From Agrococcus pavilionensis RW1 (GTDB lineage: Bacteria > Actinomycetota > Actinomycetes > Actinomycetales > Microbacteriaceae): a stretch of 64,000 nucleotides of DNA. Below, in pieces: positions 1-8,418 of this stretch. Every line of letters starts with the position of its first letter. The stretch's first letter is position 1. The notes under the pieces were generated by a model, which searched no databases, was not told the origin of the DNA, and was given only the letters and a program-made list of their open reading frames with translations. A program made the translations under genes and the position numbers. The stretch spans positions 62,001-126,000 of the forward strand of contig NZ_ASHR01000032.1 of the NCBI RefSeq assembly GCF_000400485.1. Direction: 5' to 3'.

Positions 1-254
1 CGCGTCACCGGCAGGTCGTCGGGCGCGAGCGACTCGCGGAGCGCCGCGACGTCGTAGGGCGGCTCGAGGCCGAGCTCGGGCTTGGCGAACCAGAGCTTGA
101 CGTAGGCGTCGGTGAAGGCGTTGGGCGCGAAGCTCGCGAAGCCGTCGCCGCCGATCCAGAGCCGCACCATGCTCGGGGCGATCCGCTCGGTGCGGACGAC
201 CTCCATCACGTGCTGCGGACGGTTGGGACGAGGGGGACGACCAGGGTTGCTCAT
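1..254 (-). CDS. Siderophore-interacting protein (SIP/ViuB-type flavoreductase), N-terminal part
   Basis: Only the first ~85 residues are in the window; the gene runs off the left edge. They start with a Pro/Arg-rich tail and continue into a V-x-R-T-E-R-I-x-P-x-M-V-R-L-W-I-G-G segment and an F-x-D-x-Y-V-K-L-W-F segment, the first strands of the FAD-binding barrel of siderophore-interacting reductases, which release iron from ferric siderophores in the cytoplasm. The ATG at 254 is preceded by a GAGAG stretch and, 10 nt upstream, a TAGCGT hexamer on the same strand. Family assignment rests on the N-terminus only. A siderophore-type ABC ATPase end lies at the other edge of the window, but about 63 kb away. 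Confidence 0.72.
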   Translation of the reverse strand, partial: MSNPGRPPRPNRPQHVMEVVRTERIAPSMVRLWIGGDGFASFAPNAFTDAYVKLWFAKPELGLEPPYDVAALRESLAPDDLPVT

Positions 255-335
255 GTCGCTCTCGACGCTATCAGCGAGGGTGCGGACGCTCGGCCTCGGT
301 AGGCTCACGATGAGGATGCAGAGGAGGCGGTCGCG

Positions 336-680
336 GTGCTCGAGCTCGACCACGACGCGTTCGAGGCGCTCGTCACCGACGTGCTCGACGAGCTGCCCGA
401 CGAGATGGTCGAGGGCCTCGACAACGTCGTCTTCCTCGTCGAGGACGAGCATCCCGAGGAGGACCTGCTCGGCATCTACGAGGGCGTCGCGATCACCGAG
501 CGCGGTCAGTACGGGTTCGGTGAGCTGCCCGATCGGATCATGGTCTACCGGCTCCCGCATCTCGACTCCACGGACTCGCTCGAGGAGCTGCGGGCCGAGG
601 TGCGGACGACGATCGTGCACGAGATCGCGCACTTCTACGGGATCGACGACGAGCAGCTGCACGAGCTCGGCTGGGCCTAG
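336..680 (+). CDS. Small zincin-like metallopeptidase family protein (PF06262 type)
   Basis: A 114-residue acidic protein. Near the C-terminus it has H-E-I-A-H-F-Y-G-I-D-D-E-Q-L-H-E-L-G-W, which contains the HExxH zinc motif plus a downstream D/E-rich helix typical of the minimal zincin family (TTHA0227-like). The upstream L-P-D-R-I-M-V-Y-R strand also matches this family. The natural substrate is not known. I chose the GTG at 336 because GAGGAGG lies 8 nt before it and the nearby ATGs (310, 316) are out of frame. It converges on the next gene, with 5 nt between the stops. Confidence 0.82.
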   Translation: MLELDHDAFEALVTDVLDELPDEMVEGLDNVVFLVEDEHPEEDLLGIYEGVAITERGQYGFGELPDRIMVYRLPHLDSTDSLEELRAEVRTTIVHEIAHFYGIDDEQLHELGWA

Positions 681-685
681 TCGCC

Positions 686-1537
686 TCAGGCGGTCTCGCG
701 GTACAGCTCGAGCAGCAGCCGGTGGCCGAGCTGCTCGAACTCCGCGTCGCCGACGCCGTAGGCCCAGACGGCCGTTCCCACCGCTTCGGCCACGAGGGCG
801 CGCCGCCACTCCTCCGGTTCGCGGGGGTCGCTGCCGTACCCGTCCAGGAACGCCGCCTCCAGCGCCGGATCGCGCGCGAAGTCCTGTCGCGCGAGTCGGA
901 CGAAGTCGTCGGCCGCGGGGCGCAGGTCGGCGCGGCCGAAGTCGATGATCCTGACGACGCCGTCGTCGATCAGCCAGTTCCGGGGCTGCCAGTCGCCGTG
1001 CGTCGGCACCACGCGAGCCCCGCCGTCGGGCCAGGCGGACAGCTCGGCCCGCACGCGCCGCACGACCTCGGGATCGATCCGGTGCGGCAGCGCGAGGTGC
1101 CGCACGACGCGTCGGCGGAGCCGGTCGTTCCACTGCTCGTCGAAGAGCGACGCCTGGCCGTGGAAGGCGGCGAGGAGCGAGCCCGCCTGCCGGTAGACCT
1201 CCGGATCGTGCTGCGCCCCGGTCCCCTCCACGAGCGTGCCCGGGAGGTACCGCGTGACCAGCAGCTTCTCGGCGTCGTCGCCGAACAGCAGCTGCGGAGC
1301 GCGTCCGGTGGCGACCCAGGGCCGGACCCACTCCCGATGCGCCCGCAGCTCCCTTCCGATGTGGTGGTCGTCGCGGCCGCCTGCCTTCACGATGCATCGG
1401 CCCTGCGAGCTGGCCACGTCGAGCACCGTCGTCTCGACGAGCCCCCAGCCGAGATCGGCGAGGACCGTCGCGTCGGGGAGCCAGCGAGCCAGGAGCGCGC
1501 GCTGCTGCGGCCTCAACGGGTACGGCTCATCGATCAC
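686..1537 (-). CDS. Phosphotransferase-fold (APH-like) kinase family protein
   Basis: About 283 residues with the aminoglycoside-phosphotransferase/choline-kinase fold: the Brenner-type catalytic motif H-G-D-W-Q-P-R-N-W-L and the metal-binding I-D-F-G-R-A-D motif are both present, and V-K-A-G-G upstream probably holds the ATP-binding lysine. Such proteins phosphorylate small hydroxylated molecules; resistance should not be inferred. Start choice: the open frame reaches 1576, but TAGGAT lies 8 nt before the GTG at 1537, so a (near-)leaderless start there is more likely; the 13 extra residues of the longer form look unlike the family. Convergent with the metallopeptidase gene. Confidence 0.75.
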   Translation of the reverse strand: MIDEPYPLRPQQRALLARWLPDATVLADLGWGLVETTVLDVASSQGRCIVKAGGRDDHHIGRELRAHREWVRPWVATGRAPQLLFGDDAEKLLVTRYLPGTLVEGTGAQHDPEVYRQAGSLLAAFHGQASLFDEQWNDRLRRRVVRHLALPHRIDPEVVRRVRAELSAWPDGGARVVPTHGDWQPRNWLIDDGVVRIIDFGRADLRPAADDFVRLARQDFARDPALEAAFLDGYGSDPREPEEWRRALVAEAVGTAVWAYGVGDAEFEQLGHRLLLELYRETA

Positions 1538-1612
1538 GAGGAGCGATCCTAGGTGCACGACGGCGCCTTCGGGCATGCCGATGCTCGAGTGATCGCGTCG
1601 CGCTGGCGGAGG

Positions 1613-3250
1613 TCAGAACGGCAGCGGCGGAGCGTTCGGATCGCCCTGCGCGGCTGGTTCGAGCGGGGCCCCGTGCCACTCGCGCAGCACCGCGGGATCG
1701 GGCTCGGTCCAGGTCGTCGGATCATCCCAGCGGCCGAGCCGCTCGAGCGCTGCGCGCTGGTCGGCACGCCGCTCGGCGCGAGTGCGGGTGGGCGGTCTCG
1801 GCTTCGTGCGCGGCATGTCGGTGAAGACCGGGCCGGCCGGCTCCGGCAGGTCGTCGATCACCTGGCCGAGCGGTGAGGTCCAGCGCAGCACGCCACCGGG
1901 CAGCTGCTCGACGGCCCAGCGGGAGCTGTGCTTGAGCACGTGATCGCGACGGCAGACGAAGCCGAGGTTGTCGAGGCTCGTCGCGCCGCCCTCGGCCCAC
2001 GCGAGGGTGTGGTCGAGGTCAGCGCGGCGGGCTGGATGCGGACAGCCGGGTGCTCGACAGCGCTGATCGCGCCCGAGCAGGACGTGCCGCTGCGCCGCGG
2101 TCGGCGTGTACGAGTCGACCGTGACCGCGACGCCCGTGACAGGATGCGTGAACAGCCGCAGCCACGTCGGCGCCTCCCCCGCCAGCCGGCGCGCCGTGTC
2201 AAGATCGACGATCACCTTCCCGTCGAGCATCGCCGGGAACCGGTGCCCGGCCACCTCGGCCTCCGCCGCCGTGCCGTCGAAGCACAGCCCGCCCGCGGGG
2301 ATCGCGATCATCGGCTTCACCCGGATGCCGGCCGTCCCGTGCAGGTCCTCCGGCACCACACCCGACAGCAGCAGCTCCTGGAACGCATCCGCCCGGAACT
2401 GGTCGAACGAGCGAAGATCCTCCTTCGGCTTCCCGCGCGCCGCCTGCGTCAGCCGATCGTGCACCGCGTACGCCTCCAGCGCAGGCAGGAACGCGTACAG
2501 GTGCGCCATCCCATCACCCGCATCCGACACCTCCACCCGCCGCCGCTGCCGCGCCGAATCGTGCCGGACCTGCAACGGCGTCGAGAGCACGTCGTTCACG
2601 ACTTGCTTCGCCTTCGACCGCAGCCTCGCGGTGCTCGTGCGCTCGGCGACGTCTACGAGCTCGGCGACCACCCGGTCGCGATCGGCCGGAGCGACGTCCG
2701 CGTCGTCGCGCAGCGCGCGGGTCTCGGCCTCGATGATCCGCAGGTGGCTCGTGGTGATGCGCCCCTCGGCGGCTGCCTCGTGCGCGGCGGGGAGCTCGCC
2801 GACGATGGTCCACGCGTCGGTGATGTGCCGCTCGACGGTCGGGGTCGTCAGACCGAGCTCGACCGCTGCGAACGACGCGATCTCGCGCAGCATCGCGCCG
2901 GTGTCGCCGGCCTGGTCGATCATCCGCTGCATGTGCTCTGCGAGCAGCGCTCGCCGGCGGCCCTCGAGCCGCGCCGACTGCGCCTCGATCGCCACGAGCT
3001 CGCAGACGAGCTCCTCGTCGAGCCGCAAGCGCCGTTCCGCCGCCGACTCGGGCGCTCGCGGCAGCGGCGGGATCGGCGCGCCGCGCTCGGCCGCGGCCTC
3101 GACCTGCTCCGCCGACATCTCGGCCACCTGCGCCGACAGCTCGGCGAGGAACGCGTCGAGCTCCTCGTCTGCGGCGATCTCGGCCGCCGAGCGCGGCTCG
3201 AGCTGGGACGTCTCGAGCGCCTCCGCTCCGCCACCGGGCTCCGACTCCAT
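1613..3250 (-). CDS. DUF222 / HNH endonuclease signature protein (13E12-type)
   Basis: About 545 residues. The N-terminal half is the charged helical DUF222 region. The C-terminal part has the HNH/treble-clef core C-R-A-P-G-C-P-H ... A-D-L-D-H-T-L-A-W-A-E-G-G-x-T-S-L-D-N-L-x-F-V-C-R-R-D-H, with Cys pairs and the D-H catalytic pair intact. This family is multiplied in many actinobacterial genomes and often called 13E12-repeat-like; its biological role is unclear. I chose the ATG at 3250 because GGGGAG lies ~8 nt upstream; the frame extends 9 codons further. The nuclease motif is complete, so nothing suggests decay. Confidence 0.85.
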   Translation of the reverse strand: MESEPGGGAEALETSQLEPRSAAEIAADEELDAFLAELSAQVAEMSAEQVEAAAERGAPIPPLPRAPESAAERRLRLDEELVCELVAIEAQSARLEGRRRALLAEHMQRMIDQAGDTGAMLREIASFAAVELGLTTPTVERHITDAWTIVGELPAAHEAAAEGRITTSHLRIIEAETRALRDDADVAPADRDRVVAELVDVAERTSTARLRSKAKQVVNDVLSTPLQVRHDSARQRRRVEVSDAGDGMAHLYAFLPALEAYAVHDRLTQAARGKPKEDLRSFDQFRADAFQELLLSGVVPEDLHGTAGIRVKPMIAIPAGGLCFDGTAAEAEVAGHRFPAMLDGKVIVDLDTARRLAGEAPTWLRLFTHPVTGVAVTVDSYTPTAAQRHVLLGRDQRCRAPGCPHPARRADLDHTLAWAEGGATSLDNLGFVCRRDHVLKHSSRWAVEQLPGGVLRWTSPLGQVIDDLPEPAGPVFTDMPRTKPRPPTRTRAERRADQRAALERLGRWDDPTTWTEPDPAVLREWHGAPLEPAAQGDPNAPPLPF

Positions 3251-3316
3251 GCCCCGATTCTCCCCGGCACCACCCACACGCGAGGGGCCGGAGCACGCCG
3301 CTGTGGAGAGCGCGGC

Positions 3317-3784
3317 TCAGGTGCGGATGACGTCGTCGGCGAGCGCGGCGGGATCGTTCGCGGCGATGTGCGCGTCCTCCTGCTCGCGCCACAGCATCCA
3401 CCACGAGTCCTCGCCGTCGCGGGCGAGCGCGCGGGCGTGCCGCACCTCCTCCGGCGCCTCGAGCCACAGCGCCCGGTCGGCGTGCTCGCGCGACTGCAGC
3501 GTGAGCGAGCCGCAGCCCTCGACGATGAGCGGCTCGCCCGGCTCGGCGCGATCCTCGGCGCCCCAGTCGCCGATCGCCCAGTCCCACCGCCGCCACACCG
3601 CCGTGCGGCCGGCGGCGAGCGGCGCCAGGATGCCGCGCTCGAGCAGCCTCGAGCCGGTCGCGAGGCCGTGCCAGCCCGCGTAGAGGTCGTCCATGTGGAT
3701 GACGCGCGCGCCCGACTCGGCCGCGAGCCGCGCGGCGAGCTCGGTCTTGCCCGCGCCGGAGCGCCCATCGACGATCGTCAGCAT
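3317..3784 (-). CDS. P-loop nucleotide-binding kinase-like protein, last gene of the thiamine-precursor operon
   Basis: A 155-residue protein opening with L-T-I-V-D-G-R-S-G-A-G-K-T, a Walker A loop of the uridine-kinase/shikimate-kinase class, followed by H-M-D-D-L-Y-x-G-W-H (a substrate-side D-D-x-Y motif) and L-I-V-E-G-C-G as probable Walker B. It has the fold of a small-molecule kinase but I cannot name the substrate. Its ATG overlaps the ykoC stop in an ATGA, so it is translationally coupled to the riboswitch-controlled ECF transporter. A role with the imported pyrimidine or thiazole precursor is an inference from context only. Confidence 0.72.
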   Translation of the reverse strand: MLTIVDGRSGAGKTELAARLAAESGARVIHMDDLYAGWHGLATGSRLLERGILAPLAAGRTAVWRRWDWAIGDWGAEDRAEPGEPLIVEGCGSLTLQSREHADRALWLEAPEEVRHARALARDGEDSWWMLWREQEDAHIAANDPAALADDVIRT

Positions 3785-4542
3785 CACGCCCCCTCCCACA
3801 CCGGCGAGAACGATCCTGCCGCGAGCGAGACGCCGAGCGCGGTCGCCGCCACGAGGGCGACGAGCAGCACGAGCACCGCATCGCGCCAGCCGAGCGTCGA
3901 CGGCCGGGCCCACGTGCGCTCCGGCCCCCCGAAGCCGCGCGCCTCCATCGCGGTCGCGAGCGTGCCGCCCCGCCGCAGCGCGACGACGAGCAGCGCGAAC
4001 GCCGCTTGCAGCGACCGGCGCACGACGCCCGTGTCGCCGAGCCCGCGCGCCCGCCGCGCGAGCGAGATCTGCCGCCAGTCCTCCCCGAGCACGCCGAAGA
4101 GGCGCGTGCCCGCGAGCGCGGCGAGCACGAACCGGTGCGGCAGCCGGGCGACTTGCGCGAGCCCGTCGGCGAGCCGCGTCGGATCGACGCCGACGAGCGC
4201 GACGAGCGTCGGCACGCCGACCGCCAGCACGCGCAGGCCGATCGCGAGCGCGAGCTCGATCGAGCGGTCGCTGATGACGGCGAGCCAGACCTGGGCGTGG
4301 ATGCGTCCGGCCGGCTCGGCGTAGAGGAGCATGCTGACGGCCGAGAGCGGCGCGGCGACGAGCAGCGGCCACGAGCGGCGCACGACGGTGCGGGGGCCGA
4401 TCCCGACGCTCGCGAAGACGATCGCCCACGCGGCGAGCGCGACGGCCGCGCTGACGACGTCGATCGTGAGCAGCATCGGGATGGAGTAGAGCACCGCCGC
4501 GAGGATGGGCGTGACGGGGTTCACCCGCTCGAGCGCCTTCAC
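3784..4542 (-). CDS. ykoC: ECF transporter T component (YkoC/EcfT), energy-coupling transmembrane protein
   Basis: A 252-residue membrane protein with about five hydrophobic segments (near residues 10-50, 55-75, 90-115, 145-165 and 215-240). The cytoplasmic loops carry the two T-component coupling motifs, here A-x-R-A-R-G-L-G and M-E-A-R-G-F-G, the A-R-G helices that contact the ATPases. The GTG start at 4542 overlaps the ATPase stop as GTGA, and the stop overlaps the downstream kinase start as ATGA. With YkoE and YkoD it completes the ECF importer for hydroxymethylpyrimidine/thiamine. Confidence 0.9.
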   Translation of the reverse strand: MKALERVNPVTPILAAVLYSIPMLLTIDVVSAAVALAAWAIVFASVGIGPRTVVRRSWPLLVAAPLSAVSMLLYAEPAGRIHAQVWLAVISDRSIELALAIGLRVLAVGVPTLVALVGVDPTRLADGLAQVARLPHRFVLAALAGTRLFGVLGEDWRQISLARRARGLGDTGVVRRSLQAAFALLVVALRRGGTLATAMEARGFGGPERTWARPSTLGWRDAVLVLLVALVAATALGVSLAAGSFSPVWEGA

Positions 4543-5981
4543 GCGGCGCCCAGCCGCAGCACGCGATCGCCGAGCACGCGCTCGACGTCGGCGTCGTGGG
4601 TCACCGCGACGACCGCGCATCCGTCGTCGTCGACGAGCGACGCGATGAGCCGGACGAGCTCCTGCCACGTGCGGCGGTCCTGCCCGAACGTCGGCTCGTC
4701 GAGCACCATCACGCGCGGCGCGGGCGCGAGGACCGTCGCGACCGAGAGCCGCCGCTGCTCGCCGCCCGAGAGCGTGAAGGGGTTGACGTCGGCGAGGTGG
4801 GCGAGCCGCAGCGCCGCGAGCAGCGCGTCGACGCGCTCGCTCACCGCGGCGTCGCTCCGCCCGAGCGCCCGCAGCCCCGCCGCGACCTCGTCTCGCACGC
4901 GCGCCGCGACGAACTGGTGCTCGGGCTGCTGGAACACGGTGCCGATGCGGGTCGCGAGTTGCTTCGGCCGCCAGCGGATCGGCGCCTCGGCCGCTGCGCC
5001 GCCGCGCAGCGCCGTCGTCGCGCGCACCGCGCCCGCGACCGGCGGCAGGAGTCCCGCGAGAGTGAGCGCGAGGGTCGACTTGCCGGCGCCGTTCGGGCCG
5101 GTGACGACGAGCGCCTCCCCCGCGCGCACCTCGACGTCGACGGGCTCGTGCACCGCCTCGCCGGCGCGGCCGGAGCGCAGCGTCTCCGCGACGAGCAGCG
5201 CCGGCCCGGCCGCGCGGCGCGCGCGATCGACCTCGACCGGGATCCCCGGCACCCACACGCCGCCCACGGCGAGCGGCTCGGCGTGCACCTCGAGCACCGC
5301 GTGCGGCGAGCCGTCGACCGCGACGCCCGCGCCCGGCTCCAGCACGACGACGCGGTCGACGACCGGGATCCACGTGTCGACGCGGTGCTCGACGACGACG
5401 AGCGTCGCCCCGGTGTCGGCGGCCACGCGAGCCACCGCATCCCGCACCTCGGCGACGCCGACGGGATCGAGGTTCGCGGTCGGCTCGTCGAGCAGGATGA
5501 GGCCGGGCCGCATCGCGATGACCCCCGCGAGCGCGAGCCGCTGCCGCTGCCCGCCCGAGAGCGCCGCGGTCGAGCGGTCGAGGTCGACGTCGAGGCCGAC
5601 GGCGCCGAGCGCATCCAGCACGCGCGGCCAGATCTCGTCGCGCGGCACCGCGAGGTTCTCGCAGCCGAAGGCGACGTCGTCGCCGACGCGCGACATGATC
5701 GTGTTGGCCTGCGGGTCCTGCAGCACGAGCCCGGCGAGGCCGCGCCGGCTCGCGGGGTGGGCGCCGTCGACGAGCAGCTCGCCGGTCTCCTCGCCCTCCT
5801 CGTCGCCGCCGAGCACGCCGGCGAGCGCCGACAGGAGCGTCGACTTGCCCGCGCCGGAGGGCCCGAGCAGCAGCACGCGCTCGCCGGGCTCGACGTCGAG
5901 GTCGAGCCCGGCCACGGCGGACGCTTCCCGACCGGCGTGCCGCCACCCCCACCCGCGAGCGCGGATGCGGGAGCCGGTCAC
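4539..5981 (-). CDS. ykoD: Fused double ATPase of the thiamine-precursor ECF transporter (YkoD)
   Basis: A 480-residue protein with two complete ABC ATPase domains in one chain. Domain 1: Walker A G-P-S-G-A-G-K-S-T at residues ~40-48, signature L-S-G-G-Q-R-Q-R, Walker B L-I-L-L-D-E-P-T-A-N. Domain 2: Walker A G-P-N-G-A-G-K-S-T near residue 295, Q-loop with F-Q-Q-P-E-H-Q-F, signature L-S-G-G-E-Q-R-R, Walker B V-M-V-L-D-E-P-T-F-G-Q. A fused EcfA-EcfA' next to YkoE and YkoC is the YkoD arrangement. The open frame continues to 6821, but the GTG at 5981 forms a GTGA overlap with the ykoE stop and is the sensible start. Confidence 0.92.
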   Translation of the reverse strand: MTGSRIRARGWGWRHAGREASAVAGLDLDVEPGERVLLLGPSGAGKSTLLSALAGVLGGDEEGEETGELLVDGAHPASRRGLAGLVLQDPQANTIMSRVGDDVAFGCENLAVPRDEIWPRVLDALGAVGLDVDLDRSTAALSGGQRQRLALAGVIAMRPGLILLDEPTANLDPVGVAEVRDAVARVAADTGATLVVVEHRVDTWIPVVDRVVVLEPGAGVAVDGSPHAVLEVHAEPLAVGGVWVPGIPVEVDRARRAAGPALLVAETLRSGRAGEAVHEPVDVEVRAGEALVVTGPNGAGKSTLALTLAGLLPPVAGAVRATTALRGGAAAEAPIRWRPKQLATRIGTVFQQPEHQFVAARVRDEVAAGLRALGRSDAAVSERVDALLAALRLAHLADVNPFTLSGGEQRRLSVATVLAPAPRVMVLDEPTFGQDRRTWQELVRLIASLVDDDGCAVVAVTHDADVERVLGDRVLRLGAA

Positions 5982-6601
5982 CGGCCGCGCGACCGACCCG
6001 ACGCGAAGCGGTCGAGCACACCGGTCGCCGCCAGCGCCCGTGTCAGCAGCCAGCCGACCACGCCGGCGAGCAGGGCGCCCGAGACGACGAGGCAGCCGAG
6101 GTAGATCATCAGGAACTCGCCGCTCATGGCGAGGTTGCCCGAGATGAACAGCTCGATGGTCCACGCGGCGACGGCGGCGCCGATGCCGGCGAGCATCGCG
6201 ACGCCGAGGCCGAAGCGTCGGTAGGCGAACAGCAGGAAGATCAGCTCGGCGCCCAGACCCTGCGCGATGCCGGAGTAGACGGTCTCGATCGACCACTGGC
6301 TGCCGAGCAGCATCGACACGGTCGCCGCCAGCAGCTCCACGAAGAGCGCCGCGCCCGGCTTGCGGATGATGAGCCCGCCCAGCACGCCGCCGATCAGCCA
6401 GATGCCGACGGCGAGGCCGCCGAAGCCGGGTGTGAGCGCGTCCATGACGCTGAACCATGCGTAGCCGACGCTGTTCCAGAGCACGAACAGCAGGCCGGTT
6501 GCGACGCCGAGCACGGCGGCGACGACGATGTCGACGACCCGCCAGCGGCCGATGCGGCGGCGCCCGGTCGACGAAGCGGATGCAGTGGATGCAGTGGTCA
6601 T
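5978..6601 (-). CDS. ykoE: ECF transporter S component YkoE (hydroxymethylpyrimidine/thiamine specificity)
   Basis: About 207 residues with five to six hydrophobic helices after a short basic N-terminus. Segments such as G-F-G-G-L-A-V-G-I-W-L-I-G-G-V-L-G-G-L-I, G-S-Q-W, and Y-S-G-I-A-Q-G-L-G-A-E are typical of YkoE. Substrate-binding subunit of the importer formed with the fused ATPase and T protein that follow. I chose the ATG at 6601 (GAAGGG nearby upstream); the frame extends 18 codons into the riboswitch and that part would not be coding. Regulated by the TPP riboswitch directly upstream. Confidence 0.92.
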   Translation of the reverse strand: MTTASTASASSTGRRRIGRWRVVDIVVAAVLGVATGLLFVLWNSVGYAWFSVMDALTPGFGGLAVGIWLIGGVLGGLIIRKPGAALFVELLAATVSMLLGSQWSIETVYSGIAQGLGAELIFLLFAYRRFGLGVAMLAGIGAAVAAWTIELFISGNLAMSGEFLMIYLGCLVVSGALLAGVVGWLLTRALAATGVLDRFASGRSRGR

Positions 6602-6635
6602 GAAGTGCCCTTCTCGGTGGAATGGCACGGGTGCG

Positions 6636-6726
6636 TGTCCTCCCTGCGCTGGCATGATCCAGATCAGGTTTGACGGTCGAAGGCTTCAGCCTTCCTCTCA
6701 GCCCGGCGCACCGGACTCCCGTGTCG
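6636..6726 (-). promoter_or_regulatory. TPP (THI-box) riboswitch upstream of ykoE
   Basis: Read on the minus strand, this segment has the conserved THI-box blocks in order: the CTGAGA core (6701-6696), then ACCTGATCTGGATCATGCC (6669-6651) and the closing GCAGGGA block (about 6647-6641), with a variable stem carrying AAGGCTGAAGCCTT between the first two. It sits 35 nt before the ykoE ATG. It should bind thiamine pyrophosphate and turn off the operon, most likely by masking the ribosome-binding site because no clear terminator follows. Outer stem ends are approximate. Confidence 0.95.
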
Positions 6727-6765
6727 CCAGCCAGTCTAGCCGGGGCGCCGCGCGGGTGGCGCGCG

Positions 6766-6771
6766 TAGGCT
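6766..6771 (+). promoter_or_regulatory. -10 hexamer TAGGCT for leaderless SGNH hydrolase gene
   Basis: Six nucleotides separate this TANNNT hexamer from the GTG at 6778, so the expected transcription start coincides with the start codon. No Shine-Dalgarno is present. Confidence 0.55.
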
Positions 6772-6777
6772 CGACGG

Positions 6778-7539
6778 GTGCAGCACATCGGATCCTTCGT
6801 GGCCATCGGCGACAGCTTCACCGAGGGCGTGGGCGACGAGCTGCCCGACGGCTCGGTGCGCGGCTGGGCCGACTTCGTCGCCGCGGGCCTCGCGACCGCG
6901 CAGGGCGCACCGGTGCGCTACGCGAACCTCGCGATCCGCGGCCGCAAGCTCGGGCAGATCCTGCACGAGCAGCTCGACGCGGCCATCGCGCTGCGCCCCG
7001 ACGCGATCAGCATCAACGGCGGCGGCAACGACATCCTCCGGCCGAAGGTCTCGATCGACCACGTCGGGGAGCGCCTCGCGGATGCCGCGCACCGCATCGC
7101 GGCCGCAGGCATCCGCCCCATCATGCTCTCGGGCGGCAACCCCTCGGGCGTCATGCCCATCGGCGCCGTCATGCAGCGCCGCGGCGATGCGCTCGCGCGC
7201 GCCGTCGTCTCGCGCGTCGCCGACCTCGACGCGCCCTACGTCGACAACTGGTCGGACGTCGAGCTGCGGAGCCCCCGCTTCTGGTCGCGCGACCGGCTGC
7301 ACCTCAACGCCGCCGGGCACGCGCACGTCGCCCGCAACGTGCTGCGCGCGCTCGGGCACCCTGCGCCCGAGTCGTGGCGCGACCTCGCCGCGATCTCGAC
7401 GGCCGAGGGCCGCCGCGACGTCGCCTACTACCGCGAGTTCGTGCTGCCGTGGCTCGGCCGCCGCTTCACGGGCCGCTCCTCCGGCGACGGGCGCGACCCG
7501 AAGCTGCCGGGCTTCGTCGAGGTGCCGCCGATCGCCTAG
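6778..7539 (+). CDS. SGNH/GDSL-family hydrolase
   Basis: A 253-residue protein with the SGNH blocks: G-D-S-F-T-E-G (block I, nucleophile Ser near residue 13), a Gly in A-I-R-G-R-K-L (block II), G-G-G-N-D-I (block III Asn) and D-R-L-H-L-N (block V Asp-x-x-His). It has no signal peptide, so it is probably a cytoplasmic esterase or lipase-like hydrolase; the substrate is unknown. The GTG start is supported by the TAGGCT hexamer 6 nt upstream. Its stop shares a CTAG with the convergent DUF3097 gene. Confidence 0.88.
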   Translation: MQHIGSFVAIGDSFTEGVGDELPDGSVRGWADFVAAGLATAQGAPVRYANLAIRGRKLGQILHEQLDAAIALRPDAISINGGGNDILRPKVSIDHVGERLADAAHRIAAAGIRPIMLSGGNPSGVMPIGAVMQRRGDALARAVVSRVADLDAPYVDNWSDVELRSPRFWSRDRLHLNAAGHAHVARNVLRALGHPAPESWRDLAAISTAEGRRDVAYYREFVLPWLGRRFTGRSSGDGRDPKLPGFVEVPPIA

Positions 7540-8390
7540 CCGCCCGAGTGGCCCGTCGTCACGAAGTCGATGAGCTCCTCGACGCGGGCGAGCAGGGCCG
7601 GCTCGAGGTCGTTCCAGTCGCGCACGCGGCCGCGGATGCGCTGCCATGCGCGCGCGACGTCCTCCTGGGAGCCGTGCGGCATCCCGAGCCGCTTGAGCGT
7701 GCCCTGCTTCCAGCCCTCGCCTCGCGGCACGTCGGGCCAGCGCTCGATGCCGAGCCGCGCGGGCTTGACGGCCTGCCAGATGTCGATGAACGGATGCCCG
7801 ACGATGCGCACGTGCGCGGCGTGCGGACCGCGCTCGACCGTCTGGGCGATCCGGGTCTCCTTCGAGCCGGGCACGAGGTGGTCGACGAGGATGCCGAGGC
7901 GGCGCGTCGCCGTGGGCGCGAACTCCGCGACGATGCCCGCGAGGTCGTCGACGCCGTGCAGCGGCTCGACCACGACGCCCTCGACCCGCAGGTCGTGGCC
8001 CCACACCTGCTCGACGAGCTCGGCGTCGTGCGTGCCCTCGACGAGGATCCGGCTCGGGAGCGCCACGCGAGCCTTGAGCCCCTCGACCGCGCGCGAGCCC
8101 GACGCCGTGCGGGTCGGCGCGCTCCGCTCGACCGCGGGCGGCACGAGCTCGACCTCGACGCCGTCGACGAGGAAGCCGCGGCCGAGCGGGAAGAGCCGCA
8201 CCTTGCCGCGCCGGTCCTCGAGCTGCACGTGGCCGGCCTCGATGCCGACGACGGCGCCGACGTAGCCGTCGTGCCGCTCGACGACGAGGTCTCGCTCCGC
8301 CGGCACGCGCTTCGGCGGCGCTGGCTTCCTGGCCGCCTTCGCCTCCGGCGAGAGCACGTCGCCGCCCCACGAGTCCCAGTCGATCAGCAC
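7536..8390 (-). CDS. DUF3097 family protein
   Basis: A 284-residue protein beginning with W-D-S-W-G-G-D-V-L and containing G-F-L-V-D-G-V-E-V-x-L, R-I-L-V-E-G-T-H-D-A-E-L-V-E-Q-V-W-G and G-I-L-V-D-H-L-V-P-G-S-K-E. The V-E-G-x-x-D-A and L-V-D-H-x segments resemble a Toprim-like nucleotide-binding core, as is typical for the actinobacterial DUF3097 family. No function is established. GTG start at 8390; TACGAT lies 7 nt upstream, suggesting a leaderless message. Overlaps the SGNH gene tail by the shared CTAG. Confidence 0.85.
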   Translation of the reverse strand: MLIDWDSWGGDVLSPEAKAARKPAPPKRVPAERDLVVERHDGYVGAVVGIEAGHVQLEDRRGKVRLFPLGRGFLVDGVEVELVPPAVERSAPTRTASGSRAVEGLKARVALPSRILVEGTHDAELVEQVWGHDLRVEGVVVEPLHGVDDLAGIVAEFAPTATRRLGILVDHLVPGSKETRIAQTVERGPHAAHVRIVGHPFIDIWQAVKPARLGIERWPDVPRGEGWKQGTLKRLGMPHGSQEDVARAWQRIRGRVRDWNDLEPALLARVEELIDFVTTGHSGG

Positions 8391-8397
8391 TCGATCG

Positions 8398-8403
8398 ATC
8401 GTA
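8398..8403 (-). promoter_or_regulatory. -10 hexamer TACGAT for leaderless DUF3097 gene
   Basis: Seven nucleotides upstream of the GTG at 8390, with no ribosome-binding site between; fits the leaderless pattern seen across the window. Confidence 0.45.
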
Positions 8404-8418
8404 GAGGCGACCCGGTGG

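Noticed and set aside
686-1537. Aminoglycoside resistance gene
   Set aside because: Only the general phosphotransferase-fold motifs are present; many such proteins act on ordinary metabolites.
1613-3250. DUF222-HNH protein as part of a mobile element
   Set aside because: No terminal repeats, integrase or transposase are nearby, and this family is chromosomally dispersed in actinobacteria.
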